Notes: a model not told the origin generated them from the sequence alone. DNA of 40,488 bases from a virus (IMGVR_UViG_3300036770_008159:1-40488); one strand, 5' to 3'. Shown: positions 29,768 to 36,169, counted from the first letter of the stretch. Numbers and translations are program-made.

Positions 29768-30523
29768 ATGGCTAGAATTAAATCAATAAACAGCTATGGG
29801 GGGTTTGGAAACATGTCATATGTTTCCAAACCCAAACGCCAATTTCCTTTTCAAACTAAATTTAAGGTACCTAATAGTTCTTTACCTCCAGAACTTCAAG
29901 TCCCAGAAAAAACATCTGATAGTAGATTAACTGTTTTATCAAAACCTCCTAAAGGATATTTACATAGGCGTACACAAAATTTGCTTAGATTATCAAACAA
30001 AAGAGCTTTAAAAAATTCAAGTAATGAAACACTTGCTAATTTGCAATTTTTATATAAAAGAGTGTTTCCCTATGCAAAAAAGGCATTAATTGTTGGAGCT
30101 GCAACTTCAAAGCTTAATGAAAAACTTGAAGAAAGTGAACGCAAAGCACAAAACTATGCACTTCAAGTATCTCAACTTCAAGAAATGTTGCGTAGAGCCA
30201 AACCACAAAACCCTCGAAATATAAATGCAATGTACGGTGCTTCAAAAAAATTTACGCCTGTTTTTCGACCGCCCGAAAACATTATGTATAATGCTTCAAA
30301 AAAATTTACGTCTTTGCCACAATCGTCGTTTTATGAAGATTTTACAAATCGCAAAAATGCAAAAAAACTTAATCCTGTAACACAACCATCGTTTTATGAA
30401 GATTTTGCAAATCGCAAAAAAACAGGTGTACGTCGAATTCAAAACAATACAAACAACATGTCTCAAATTGCATCAAACAACATGCCTCGCATGACCACAA
30501 AGCGAGTCAGTCGTTACAAGTAA
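29768..30523 (+). CDS. Basic protein 11, last gene of the cluster
   Basis: 251 residues; ribosome site poor (TAAGAAAA). It carries SRLTVLSKPPKGYLHRRTQ (~57), shared with protein 4, then a short Ala/Val helix (KKALIVGAATSKL, ~104) leading into a charged coiled coil (~115-145). It ends with two pairs of internal repeats: MYGASKKFT/MYNASKKFT and QSSFYEDFTNRKNAKK/QPSFYEDFANRKKTG. The C-terminus reads TTKRVSRYK, again R-Y. A strong bidirectional terminator follows 25 bases later, marking the end of the cluster. Confidence 0.75.
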   Translation: MARIKSINSYGGFGNMSYVSKPKRQFPFQTKFKVPNSSLPPELQVPEKTSDSRLTVLSKPPKGYLHRRTQNLLRLSNKRALKNSSNETLANLQFLYKRVFPYAKKALIVGAATSKLNEKLEESERKAQNYALQVSQLQEMLRRAKPQNPRNINAMYGASKKFTPVFRPPENIMYNASKKFTSLPQSSFYEDFTNRKNAKKLNPVTQPSFYEDFANRKKTGVRRIQNNTNNMSQIASNNMPRMTTKRVSRYK

Positions 30524-30548
30524 TTGTGTGCACCGCATGCATCAACAC

Positions 30549-30580
30549 AAAAGCCCACATCATAATGATGTGGGCTTTTT
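30549..30580. terminator. Bidirectional terminator ending the giant cluster
   Basis: AAAGCCCACATCA taa TGATGTGGGCTTT with flanking A/T runs. The stop codon of the convergent gene at 30560 lies inside the stem. Confidence 0.9.
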
Positions 30581-31132
30581 CCATTGAAGATAACAAATAT
30601 TATATAAATCGTTTTTGTGTATGTACGACACCAAATCGCCACGGTCTTTGCGTGAATACACGCAGTATTTAGCATATTGCGATACAAGCACTCTACGATT
30701 GAAGTTAATCAGGTCTGCACAGTGCCTCAATAGTCGTTTGCGGTTCACAATGACAAACTCGTCTGACATTTCAAACGCAATCATTGTTGCATCGCCATAA
30801 ATCCACCCATGACGACCAGAACCTAGTGAAAAGTCTGGATTAAGTGGGTCAAATGTGTTTTCAGAGAAGTTTACGATATTGGTTGCAGGGTGGACAACAC
30901 CAACAAACTCAATTACATGCCATTCATCTTGTTGATGTAAATTGCGAGATTCCTTCTTTTGCGCTTTCACATCTACACTATAAGTGTTTCCGTTGGCGTT
31001 AATGAAAAAATCAATATGATTGAACATGTTTTGATAGCGTGTTGCAGAACGAACGTGCCACCCTTTGCTTTTGGCAATAGAAGCAAACTGTAGTTCTGCT
31101 CGTTGTCCTGCAACAAACGCTTCACTCTTCAT
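30560..31132 (-). CDS. PD-(D/E)XK nuclease-like protein
   Basis: 190 residues. The N-terminal half has the nuclease layout: E13 in GQRAELQFASIAKSKGW, D41 in NMFNHIDFFI, then YSVDVKAQKK giving D54-x-K56, followed by EWHVIEFVGV. This matches the PD-(D/E)XK fold of Holliday-resolvase or restriction-like phage proteins whose substrate is often unknown. The C-terminal part (GWIYGDATMIAFEMSDEFVI, NRKRLLRH) continues the same family-like arrangement. Its ATG overlaps the stop of the gene at 31129-31446 by four bases, so the two are translationally coupled. Confidence 0.7.
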   Translation of the reverse strand: MKSEAFVAGQRAELQFASIAKSKGWHVRSATRYQNMFNHIDFFINANGNTYSVDVKAQKKESRNLHQQDEWHVIEFVGVVHPATNIVNFSENTFDPLNPDFSLGSGRHGWIYGDATMIAFEMSDEFVIVNRKRLLRHCADLINFNRRVLVSQYAKYCVYSRKDRGDLVSYIHKNDLYNICYLQWKKPTSL

Positions 31133-31446
31133 GGTCGATTCAAATCATCCTCATCAACGTCGCCGTTTTCAAACTCGTCGTGGTCATCGTCATCGTCGCC
31201 CATGATGTCAAACATGTTTTCAATGTGAGGTATATTGAACGAAGGGTATGCAAAATCGACATAGTTTTTAGCGATTTCCACAACTTCCGCTCCATTATCT
31301 GCTGATAACGCCTTTTGCAAGAATACAGTCGCATGATACGACTTCCCTGACTTCACCAGTGACGCTTGCACAGATGAAACCACGTCAAGTAAACTCGTAA
31401 TGTCAACTTTTGCCAAATCAATTTGCGGTTTCTTATGCTTGTGCAT
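31129..31446 (-). CDS. Small helical protein with acidic C-terminus
   Basis: 105 residues; GAGGAG precedes the ATG and a promoter lies upstream. It has a basic start (MHKHKKP), a helical centre (residues 15-75) and a strongly acidic tail (MGDDDDDHDEFENGDVDEDD). It is the first gene of a two-gene operon with the nuclease-like protein and might be its partner, but no family is recognised. Confidence 0.65.
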   Translation of the reverse strand: MHKHKKPQIDLAKVDITSLLDVVSSVQASLVKSGKSYHATVFLQKALSADNGAEVVEIAKNYVDFAYPSFNIPHIENMFDIMGDDDDDHDEFENGDVDEDDLNRP

Positions 31447-31476
31447 GTCACACTCCTCAATAATCGTAATACTTTA

Positions 31477-31505
31477 ATCCTATGTGATAATGTGCGTTTC
31501 GTCAA
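31477..31505 (-). promoter_or_regulatory. Sigma70-type promoter for the 31446/31132 operon
   Basis: Minus strand: TTGACG (31505-31500), 17-base spacer, TAGGAT (31482-31477). It is divergent from the promoter at 31526. Confidence 0.6.
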
Positions 31506-31525
31506 TAGATTAATTGATAAAAAAC

Positions 31526-31553
31526 TTGACAAACTATATATTTTATGTATAAT
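31526..31553 (+). promoter_or_regulatory. Sigma70-type promoter for the sliding-clamp-like gene
   Basis: TTGACA (31526-31531), 16-base spacer, TATAAT (31548-31553); leader with GAAAGGAAC before the GTG start. Confidence 0.85.
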
Positions 31554-31593
31554 GATACTTGGAGTTCGTTATTAGTGTTGAAAGGAACACAAA

Positions 31594-32385
31594 GTGAAAT
31601 TTAAACTCCAAATTAATGGGCTGAACCTCAAGCAGGTTCAAAAGGTGGTTGCAAAAGACAACGGTCAACGCCCAGCGTTGACCAACGCAAGCATCGAGAT
31701 GTACGACGTGAACAACGTGCGTATGGTCATCGCAAACGGATATTTCATCTCCGACGTGAAAATCACGGCGGTAGACATGGAAAACAATCCGTTGTTAGAG
31801 GAATTTCCTCAAACGTGGCTTGCATTGCCTTTGCAGATTTTTGCGGATAACAAACCGCAAAAATCAAAGAAGTACTACAAATCTCATCACTATGAGATTA
31901 TTGTAGACGCAGAACCGCACGAAAATCTTGCTCGTCCCATGCAAGGGACAGCAACTGTCTTGGTGGATAACGGTACTATGACGTACCAGCTCGCCAAAGA
32001 TGGTGTAACGCCCAACATGACCTATCGAGTCATGGAAAATCGTCAAGTGATTGACGAGATGTCCGAAGAGGACAAGGTAGAGTGGGTTAAGAAGTGGAAT
32101 GGTTTTATCACCCTCAACTTTAACTCAGAATACCTAATGACCATGCTGGAAGCACAGCGTGGGTCTGAAGAGTGGGATAATCTTCAGATTACCGTAGACG
32201 CTTTTGCAGTGTCTATGGACAGAAATCCCCCGATGTGGGTCAACGTGCCCACCAAGGACAAAGACAACCACAACATTGGTTTGTTGATGCCTGTTTTGCT
32301 AAAGGATGGTGTGTATGAGCAAAATAAAGCTTATACTACAGAGCGTAACGCTCAGCGTCGAGACACTGCATCCAAACTTTCATAA
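31594..32385 (+). CDS. DNA polymerase III beta (sliding clamp)-like protein
   Basis: 263 residues with a GTG start after GAAAGGAACACAA. The N-terminal VVAKDNGQRPALTNASIEMY resembles the beta-clamp PxLxNxxIE strand. The C-terminal ITLNFNSEYLMTMLEA, then LQITVDAF, then HNIGLLMPVLL, closely follows the clamp's last domain (FNxxYLxxxLxA ... IxLLMPxxL). Bacterial clamps are about 370 residues with three domains; this one is shorter and would hold about two, so it may form a different oligomer. It would tether a replicative polymerase. It heads a transcript with a promoter and terminator, next to the putative origin region. Confidence 0.55.
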   Translation: MKFKLQINGLNLKQVQKVVAKDNGQRPALTNASIEMYDVNNVRMVIANGYFISDVKITAVDMENNPLLEEFPQTWLALPLQIFADNKPQKSKKYYKSHHYEIIVDAEPHENLARPMQGTATVLVDNGTMTYQLAKDGVTPNMTYRVMENRQVIDEMSEEDKVEWVKKWNGFITLNFNSEYLMTMLEAQRGSEEWDNLQITVDAFAVSMDRNPPMWVNVPTKDKDNHNIGLLMPVLLKDGVYEQNKAYTTERNAQRRDTASKLS

Positions 32386-32518
32386 TTATCCCGCTGAAAA
32401 ACAGCGAGAAATTGTGAAACATTTGGAAGCACGACACATTGACGCTGAGATACGTCGTCAAGACCGACTTTCAATCGAAACAGACAACGAACCTGTTGAG
32501 GTTGATAACGCAGAGTAA
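32315..32518 (+). CDS. Small helical acidic-tailed protein overlapping the clamp-like gene
   Basis: 67 residues from ATG 32315, chosen because AAAGGA lies nine bases upstream; an in-frame ATG at 32306 is too close to it. It overlaps the clamp-like gene by 71 bases in another frame, runs 133 bases beyond it and ends just before the terminator. A helix around HNYPAEKQREIVKHLEARHI is followed by an acidic end (NEPVEVDNAE). No family is recognised. Confidence 0.55.
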   Translation: MSKIKLILQSVTLSVETLHPNFHNYPAEKQREIVKHLEARHIDAEIRRQDRLSIETDNEPVEVDNAE

Positions 32519-32526
32519 CAACAAAG

Positions 32527-32560
32527 AACCGCTATTACCATTGTGTAGTAGCGGTTTTTT
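32527..32560 (+). terminator. Rho-independent terminator
   Basis: AACCGCTA...TAGCGGTT hairpin followed by TTTT; isolates the clamp unit from the tmRNA-like gene. Confidence 0.85.
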
Positions 32561-32582
32561 GTGTCTATTTTTAATTTGGGTA

Positions 32583-32611
32583 TTGACAAAATATATATAT
32601 TTTGGTATAAT
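32583..32611 (+). promoter_or_regulatory. Consensus promoter of the tmRNA-like RNA
   Basis: TTGACA (32583-32588), 17-base spacer, TATAAT (32606-32611): both hexamers perfect. The expected start point (~32618) is only about four bases before the mature 5' G at 32622. Confidence 0.9.
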
Positions 32612-32621
32612 TATTGCAATT

Positions 32622-32755
32622 GGGGATGTTCTGGTATTGACAGGGTTATGTGCGATGCAAGTAATGATAACTGCCCATGGTAAGACATGAACGCACGATA
32701 CCTTAAATGGTAAGCATAATTTTGAACGGGGGTTCGAATCCCCCCATCTCCACCA
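32622..32755 (+). ncRNA. ssrA: Miniature tmRNA-like RNA (tRNA-like domain with reduced insert)
   Basis: 134 nt with both ends of a tmRNA. The 5' end GGGGATG-TTCTGGTATTGACAGGG matches the tmRNA acceptor and D-loop analogue (compare TTCTGGATTCGACGGG in E. coli and GATTCGACAGGG in Bacillus). The 3' end has a T arm GGGGG-TTCGAAT-CCCCC, then CATCTCC-A-CCA, with CCA encoded. The acceptor stem is seven pairs and its third pair is G-U, the alanine identity pair. The insert between the two halves is about 80 nt instead of about 300: TTAT/ATAA (32646/32716) and GTGCG/CGCAC (32650/32692) form a short P2-like stem, with a TACC/GGTA hairpin on the side. There is no room for the four usual pseudoknots. A short frame starting GCA (32657-32683) could be a tag. 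An intron-bearing tRNA fits worse, because no anticodon arm is seen. Confidence 0.8.
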
Positions 32756-32757
32756 CT

Positions 32758-32778
32758 GGTACGCAATATCTGCGTGCC
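32758..32778 (+). other. Hairpin just 3' of the tmRNA-like RNA
   Basis: GGTACGCA-ATATC-TGCGTGCC, eight pairs, two bases after the CCA end. It has no T run, so it is more likely a 3'-processing stem than a terminator, and the RNA is probably co-transcribed with the 32802 gene. Confidence 0.65.
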
Positions 32779-32801
32779 ATTTATACAAGGAGGTTCTCGC
32801 A

Positions 32802-33122
32802 ATGACTATTGCAGAATCAATTCATCTGATGGACACATTTCTCGAATGGAATGTGTCCGACGTGACATTTGTTAAGGAGTTTGACGGCGTATTTGCTGTC
32901 ATCACTCCTAAGTGGGAGGGGAAAGAGGTCGGGTTCACCGACGTCTATACCCTGACGTTTGTTGACAGCCTCGACAACGAGGTGGAAGTCGCCAAAAACG
33001 TCAAGAAGTTGACCATTTTTTCCTTTAAAGGGAAAGAGGTTGACTATGAAAAGCTGTTGCTTAAAGCGCAAAAAGTCCTTAAGCAACTTAAGTTAACACA
33101 TAATATGATTATTATGCGTTAA
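32802..33122 (+). CDS. Small protein co-transcribed with the tmRNA-like RNA
   Basis: 106 residues with a perfect AAGGAGG. It is compact alpha/beta in appearance: a helix (ESIHLMDTFLEW), beta strands (VTFVKEFDGVFAVITPKW, TDVYTLTFVDSL), and a Lys-rich helical end (EKLLLKAQKVLKQLKL). It does not resemble SmpB or any other trans-translation factor. It lies 46 bases after the RNA, with no terminator between, and is followed by one. Function unknown. Confidence 0.75.
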   Translation: MTIAESIHLMDTFLEWNVSDVTFVKEFDGVFAVITPKWEGKEVGFTDVYTLTFVDSLDNEVEVAKNVKKLTIFSFKGKEVDYEKLLLKAQKVLKQLKLTHNMIIMR

Positions 33123-33128
33123 CAAACA

Positions 33129-33164
33129 AAAAACCGTTATCACATTACGTGGTAGCGGTTTTTT
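33129..33164 (+). terminator. Rho-independent terminator
   Basis: AAACCGTTA(TCAC)...(GTGG)TAGCGGTTT with a T run; ends the tmRNA-like/32802 transcript. Confidence 0.85.
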
Positions 33165-33188
33165 GTGTGTAAAAACACAATTTGCCTA

Positions 33189-33216
33189 TTGACAAAATAT
33201 ATATATTGTGTATAAT
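33189..33216 (+). promoter_or_regulatory. Sigma70-type promoter with 5' leader hairpin
   Basis: TTGACA (33189-33194), 16-base spacer, TATAAT (33211-33216). GTAAGAA-TAT-TTCTTAC (33223-33239) follows at the start of the transcript, as an operator or mRNA-stabilising stem. Confidence 0.85.
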
Positions 33217-33258
33217 AATGATGTAAGAATATTTCTTACGTGAAAGGAGCAAAAAGAA

Positions 33259-33654
33259 ATGAACAACAAACTTCATTTCTTGCTTGCGGAAAGCAAGCAA
33301 ATCCACACTCGCTGGTGGCTGTTAGAGCCGTCAGACGAGAAGAGTCCTTTGGTTTCACCACGTGGAAGCCACGTGGTGACGTTGGCGTTCCACTACCGTG
33401 GACTTGACCACCGCTTTGGCGAGTGGTCTGAGCACAGATGGTTGCAGTTCTTCGATGCAAAGAGCATCAAGAACCAAAAAATTTCACTTTCTGTTCCGTA
33501 TTCGGAGCAGTTTGTGGAACTGCAATTCATCAATGGTGTCGAGGACATTACTCAAACCATCCGACAAGCAGAATCACTGCTGTCGAAATATCACTTTGAC
33601 AACGGTCGTTGGGTTTGGAAACAACCAAATGACCACAAGATGGAGGTGAAGTAA
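33259..33654 (+). CDS. Hypothetical phage protein
   Basis: 131 residues after GAAAGGAGC. Rich in Trp, His and aromatic beta strands (THTRWWLLE-like start IHTRWWLLEPSD, then HVVTLAFHYRGLDHRFGEW, then RWLQFF), with a helical segment VEDITQTIRQAESLLSKY near the end. Its stop overlaps the next ATG (TAATG), so the two are coupled. It has the early-type promoter. No family is recognised. Confidence 0.75.
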   Translation: MNNKLHFLLAESKQIHTRWWLLEPSDEKSPLVSPRGSHVVTLAFHYRGLDHRFGEWSEHRWLQFFDAKSIKNQKISLSVPYSEQFVELQFINGVEDITQTIRQAESLLSKYHFDNGRWVWKQPNDHKMEVK

Positions 33655-33869
33655 TGCCAAACATCGACTATGCATTGGAGGAGTCAGTACGACTTCTTCA
33701 ACAAGAAATGGCAAAACTGGACATGGCGACGAAGGACTACGCAAGTAGCCCCACGCCAGCCAACCAAAGTTGGCTTCACCTTCACATTCAGAATGTGCAA
33801 GCCCTGCGCTTGCAGGTTGCACAGTTGAATCGTATCATTACTTACCGCATTCAAGAACACGGTAAGTAA
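33654..33869 (+). CDS. Small helical hypothetical protein
   Basis: 71 residues starting at the TAATG overlap with the previous gene. Two long helices are likely (residues 6-28 and 41-66, heptad-like LHLHIQNVQALRLQVAQLNR), suggesting a helical hairpin. A strong terminator follows. No family is recognised. Confidence 0.7.
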   Translation: MPNIDYALEESVRLLQQEMAKLDMATKDYASSPTPANQSWLHLHIQNVQALRLQVAQLNRIITYRIQEHGK

Positions 33870-33870
33870 C

Positions 33871-33917
33871 AAAAAACCCCTCTCTGTTAAAAAACAACAG
33901 AGAGGGGTTTTTTGTGT
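33871..33917 (+). terminator. Strong rho-independent terminator
   Basis: AAAAAACCCCTCTCTGTT / AACAGAGAGGGGTTTTTT, a 17-18-pair stem, at the left border of the repeat region. Confidence 0.95.
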
Positions 33918-33941
33918 GTAAAAAATATTCACTCAATTTCA

Positions 33942-34232
33942 TGTGCAAAAAATGCAAATCGTTTGCAAAAAATGCAAATCGTTTGCAAAAAATGCAAACT
34001 TAAAAAAATAAACTATTAACACATTTTTTGTTTTTGTTGCACGTATACAGCATACCAATCACGTTTGCAAAAAATGCAAGTAATTTGCAAAAAATGCAAA
34101 TCGTTTGCAAAAAATGCAAATCGTTTGCAAAAAATGCAAACTTAAAATGGCACTTTAAGGCATACCAATCACGTTTGCAAAAAATGCAAATCGTTTGCAA
34201 AAAATGCAAATCGTTTGCAAATAATGCAATCG
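33942..34232. repeat. Iteron-like array: ten 20-bp repeats in three blocks
   Basis: The unit TTTGCAAAAAATGCAAATCG repeats with a 20-bp period. Block A has three copies (33942-34001), block B four (34064-34143), block C three (34174-34232, last copy altered). Each unit is itself an inverted repeat TTTGCA-AAAAA-TGCAAA. Blocks B and C are both preceded by GCATACCAATCACG (34050, 34160), and blocks A and B are both followed by CTTAAAA. A 20-21 bp period puts binding sites on one DNA face, as in replication iterons or centromere arrays. The whole stretch 33918-34430 has no credible gene; its apparent reading frames are repeat artefacts. Confidence 0.9.
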
Positions 34233-34275
34233 TTGATTCTAATGCGGTAAAATGGCAAAAAAATCACGTAAATTG

Positions 34276-34324
34276 GTAATACTATTATAATATAATATTA
34301 TAAATATAATATTATTAGTATTAC
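34276..34324. other. AT-only inverted repeat beside the iterons; candidate duplex-unwinding element/origin
   Basis: GTAATACTA ... TAGTATTAC flank a stretch with A and T only (34283-34317) that is itself a near-palindrome (ATAATATTATAAATATAATA type). It lies 44 bases after the last iteron, the usual placement of an unwinding element. ATTGCG...CGCAAT pairs further on (34332-34356). Confidence 0.55.
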
Positions 34325-34376
34325 AACGTAGATTGCGTTTTTTTCAACAACGCAATTATTGCATTTACACTTTCAG

Positions 34377-34405
34377 TTGCAAGTTGTTACAGTCCGTCGT
34401 ACAAT
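34377..34405 (+). promoter_or_regulatory. TTGCA-type promoter for the 34431 gene
   Basis: TTGCAA (34377-34382), 17-base spacer, TACAAT (34400-34405). Matches the promoter at 37794 (TTGCAT-17-TACAAT). Confidence 0.55.
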
Positions 34406-34430
34406 ATACACAACAGGAAGGGAGAGAGAC

Positions 34431-35252
34431 ATGCCATACTCAATAGCACGAGTGCGATTTGGAAAATACAATGTTATCGACGAGGAGTCAGACAAAGTGG
34501 TAGGTTCGTACCCTACCCGACGACAAGCATTGAATCAAATGCGTGCGATGTATGGAAATGAACCTGGTTATGCGTTGACCAATCGAAATCTTTCTCCATC
34601 AGACCCACCGTTGTGGGAAAAAGCCAAAGAGGAAGCAAAGCGTCGTTTTTCGGTGTATCCATCAGCATATGCAAATGCGTGGGCTGGACGTTGGTACAAA
34701 GAGCGAGGTGGAGAATGGCATCGTTCCAAGAATCCTTTTGTCAATAGTGCGCCAAGTGAAAAAAAGGCGGAAACTAAACAGCAGGATAAAGAAAAACCAC
34801 CAGTTGCATCACCTGATACCAATGTGTATGAATTAACGCCATACGAACGTTTTGTACCAAATGACGACAAATCCAACAAAGAGGAAAAGTCAGTTTCATC
34901 AAATAACGACACTAGTTCGTCTGGCGATACAACACAAAAGTCTGGCGAAAAAGAAAAAAATTATTGGCTTCGAGAACCATGGGTGGATATCAGTCGTCCC
35001 GTCATTGACGAAGCTGGAAGTGTAATTGGCTTTCATCCGTGTGGCAGAAGTACAAAAGAGGTTCGCAGTGCCATGGAAGGATATCGCACATCATATCCTC
35101 GATGTGTTCCACGGTCTAAAGCGATGAAAATGAATGCAATGCAACGAGAAGAATTAATTCGACGCACCCGCAAACATGAAATTGATGCACTGCTCACAAT
35201 GTCAGCATCTGATGAGGAAAGCGGTTCTAGCGGTGAGGGAGATGATGAGTAA
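34431..35252 (+). CDS. DUF5872-like phage protein
   Basis: 273 residues from ATG 34431 (GGAAGGGAGAG upstream); longer in-frame starts into the repeat region lack a ribosome site. Residues ~60-105 read DPPLWEKAKEEAKRRF, YPSAYANAWAGRWYKERGG, the first DUF5872 signature. Then comes a disordered charged linker. Residues ~190-250 read YWLREPWVDISRP, GFHPCGR, YPRCVPRSKAMKM, the second part of the same signature. This architecture is common in phages and large viruses, often near packaging or head genes, and its function is unknown. It ends with a short acidic tail and overlaps the next gene (TAATG). Confidence 0.8.
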   Translation: MPYSIARVRFGKYNVIDEESDKVVGSYPTRRQALNQMRAMYGNEPGYALTNRNLSPSDPPLWEKAKEEAKRRFSVYPSAYANAWAGRWYKERGGEWHRSKNPFVNSAPSEKKAETKQQDKEKPPVASPDTNVYELTPYERFVPNDDKSNKEEKSVSSNNDTSSSGDTTQKSGEKEKNYWLREPWVDISRPVIDEAGSVIGFHPCGRSTKEVRSAMEGYRTSYPRCVPRSKAMKMNAMQREELIRRTRKHEIDALLTMSASDEESGSSGEGDDE

Positions 35253-35599
35253 TGCCACCGTATAAATTGCCAAAATTTACTTACAAGCCAAATTATAATG
35301 TTCCACAATATTCTTCTTCTCGATACGCAAAAGAATCTGCACGTCAAAAAAAAGAAGCGGAACGACTTGAACAGTTGCGAAAAGAAGAGGAACTACGTCA
35401 ACTGGAAGAGTATTTATTGCAAGGCAAACGTTCTGGTTCACTACCAACTCGGTCTGCAAGAAGAAAAGATGAACTTGCATACGTTTCGCCGTTTATAAGA
35501 CAACCTCGATTTGAGAATCCATATGTGTATACTCCAAGTGCGGTTTCGCAATACGCACCTAGGATGATAAAGAATAAAAAAAAGCGGAGTGCTAAATAA
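35252..35599 (+). CDS. Small basic protein with charged helix, partner of the DUF5872-like gene
   Basis: 115 residues starting at the TAATG junction. The N-terminus is Tyr/Pro/Lys-rich (YKLPKFTYKPNYNVPQY), then a single long charged helix (~26-58, KESARQKKEAERLEQLRKEE), then an Arg/Pro/Tyr tail ending MIKNKKKRSAK. The style (basic, tyrosine-rich, mostly disordered) resembles the giant cluster proteins, but the shared modules are absent. The stop codon falls in the loop of the terminator. Confidence 0.7.
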   Translation: MPPYKLPKFTYKPNYNVPQYSSSRYAKESARQKKEAERLEQLRKEEELRQLEEYLLQGKRSGSLPTRSARRKDELAYVSPFIRQPRFENPYVYTPSAVSQYAPRMIKNKKKRSAK

Positions 35600-35616
35600 A
35601 TAGCACTCCGCTTTTT
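35580..35616. terminator. Bidirectional terminator
   Basis: AAAAGCGGAGTGCTA ... TAGCACTCCGCTTTT between convergent genes at 35252 (+) and 35623 (-). Confidence 0.9.
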
Positions 35617-35622
35617 AGTTTG

Positions 35623-36087
35623 CTAGTCTACTCGATAGTTCTCAATTTCTTGCTGAAACCATCGGTAGCACGCATCAACCGTGTTAAATTCCGCCATTGT
35701 GATTCCACGATAATGAGTAAGCTCATTTCGTGCAATCCAAATGCGTGCCTGAAATACCTCACCGATTTGAATGATAGACGTGACAATTGTCAGTGCGTCA
35801 TTCTTTCGTACATCGTGATGTACGACTTTACGAGAGTTTTTGCGCTCCTCAATTACTGGATGAACAGTTTTTTGCGCACCACGACGAACTGTCGTGCGAC
35901 GCAAAGGGTTTTGCAAGTTCATGATTCCACGCTTGTTGCTCAGTGCTCCTGACACCGACGCATGCGTGCGACCCAAGCGACGTGCAATTTCATCCAATGG
36001 AACACCTTCGTTGTACCACGTGGCAAGCGAGTTCATCTCACTTTGTGTCCATCGTGGTCGGTGTTGATTTTTAATATTGTTACCCAT
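35623..36087 (-). CDS. HTH (Myb/SANT-like) DNA-binding protein
   Basis: 154 residues from ATG 36087; AAGGGAAGGG would abut the alternative ATG at 36093. Residues ~12-55 (RWTQSEMNSLATWYNEGVPL, DEIARRLGRTHASVSGALSN) form a Myb/GcrA-type helix-turn-helix: RWT..E...L..WY..G....EIA..LGRT..SV..ALS. The C-terminal half (TIVTSIIQIGEVFQARIWIA, VDACYRWFQQEI) looks like a separate small domain. It is probably a transcription regulator of a phage gene set. The target cannot be told from the sequence. Confidence 0.7.
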   Translation of the reverse strand: MGNNIKNQHRPRWTQSEMNSLATWYNEGVPLDEIARRLGRTHASVSGALSNKRGIMNLQNPLRRTTVRRGAQKTVHPVIEERKNSRKVVHHDVRKNDALTIVTSIIQIGEVFQARIWIARNELTHYRGITMAEFNTVDACYRWFQQEIENYRVD

Positions 36088-36132
36088 ACTCATTCCCTTC
36101 CCTTGTAAATGTATATAAAGTATATCACAAAT

Positions 36133-36169
36133 GAATATAGGGCAGATATTGTCTATCTGCCCTATATTC
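36133..36169. terminator. 16-pair hairpin, probable terminator of the 36176 gene
   Basis: GAATATAGGGCAGATA / TATCTGCCCTATATTC, perfect, five bases beyond the stop of the minus-strand gene. The T tract is weak, so it could also be a processing or regulatory stem in the leader of the 36087 gene. Confidence 0.6.

Noticed and set aside
32439-32690. Plus-strand 83-residue frame through the terminator, promoter and mini tmRNA
   Set aside because: It crosses a terminator and a consensus promoter, lacks a ribosome site, and is explained by the RNA gene.
32622-32755. Ordinary tRNA, or tRNA with a group I intron
   Set aside because: No anticodon arm can be assembled, the 5' half has the tmRNA D-loop analogue rather than a tRNA D arm, and the ~80-nt insert is too short for a group I intron.
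32471-32802. Minus-strand frames containing RWWRWGDSNPRSKL
   Set aside because: This is the antisense translation of a tRNA-like 3' end, a well-known annotation artefact.
33942-34232. CRISPR array
   Set aside because: The repeats are directly abutting 20-bp units with no unique spacers of 25-40 bp and no cas genes nearby.
34000-34279. Reading frames with repeated QKMQIVCKKC or FLQTICIFCK units
   Set aside because: They are the iteron repeat translated; 20 bp is not a multiple of three, there is no ribosome site, and both strands give similar artefacts.
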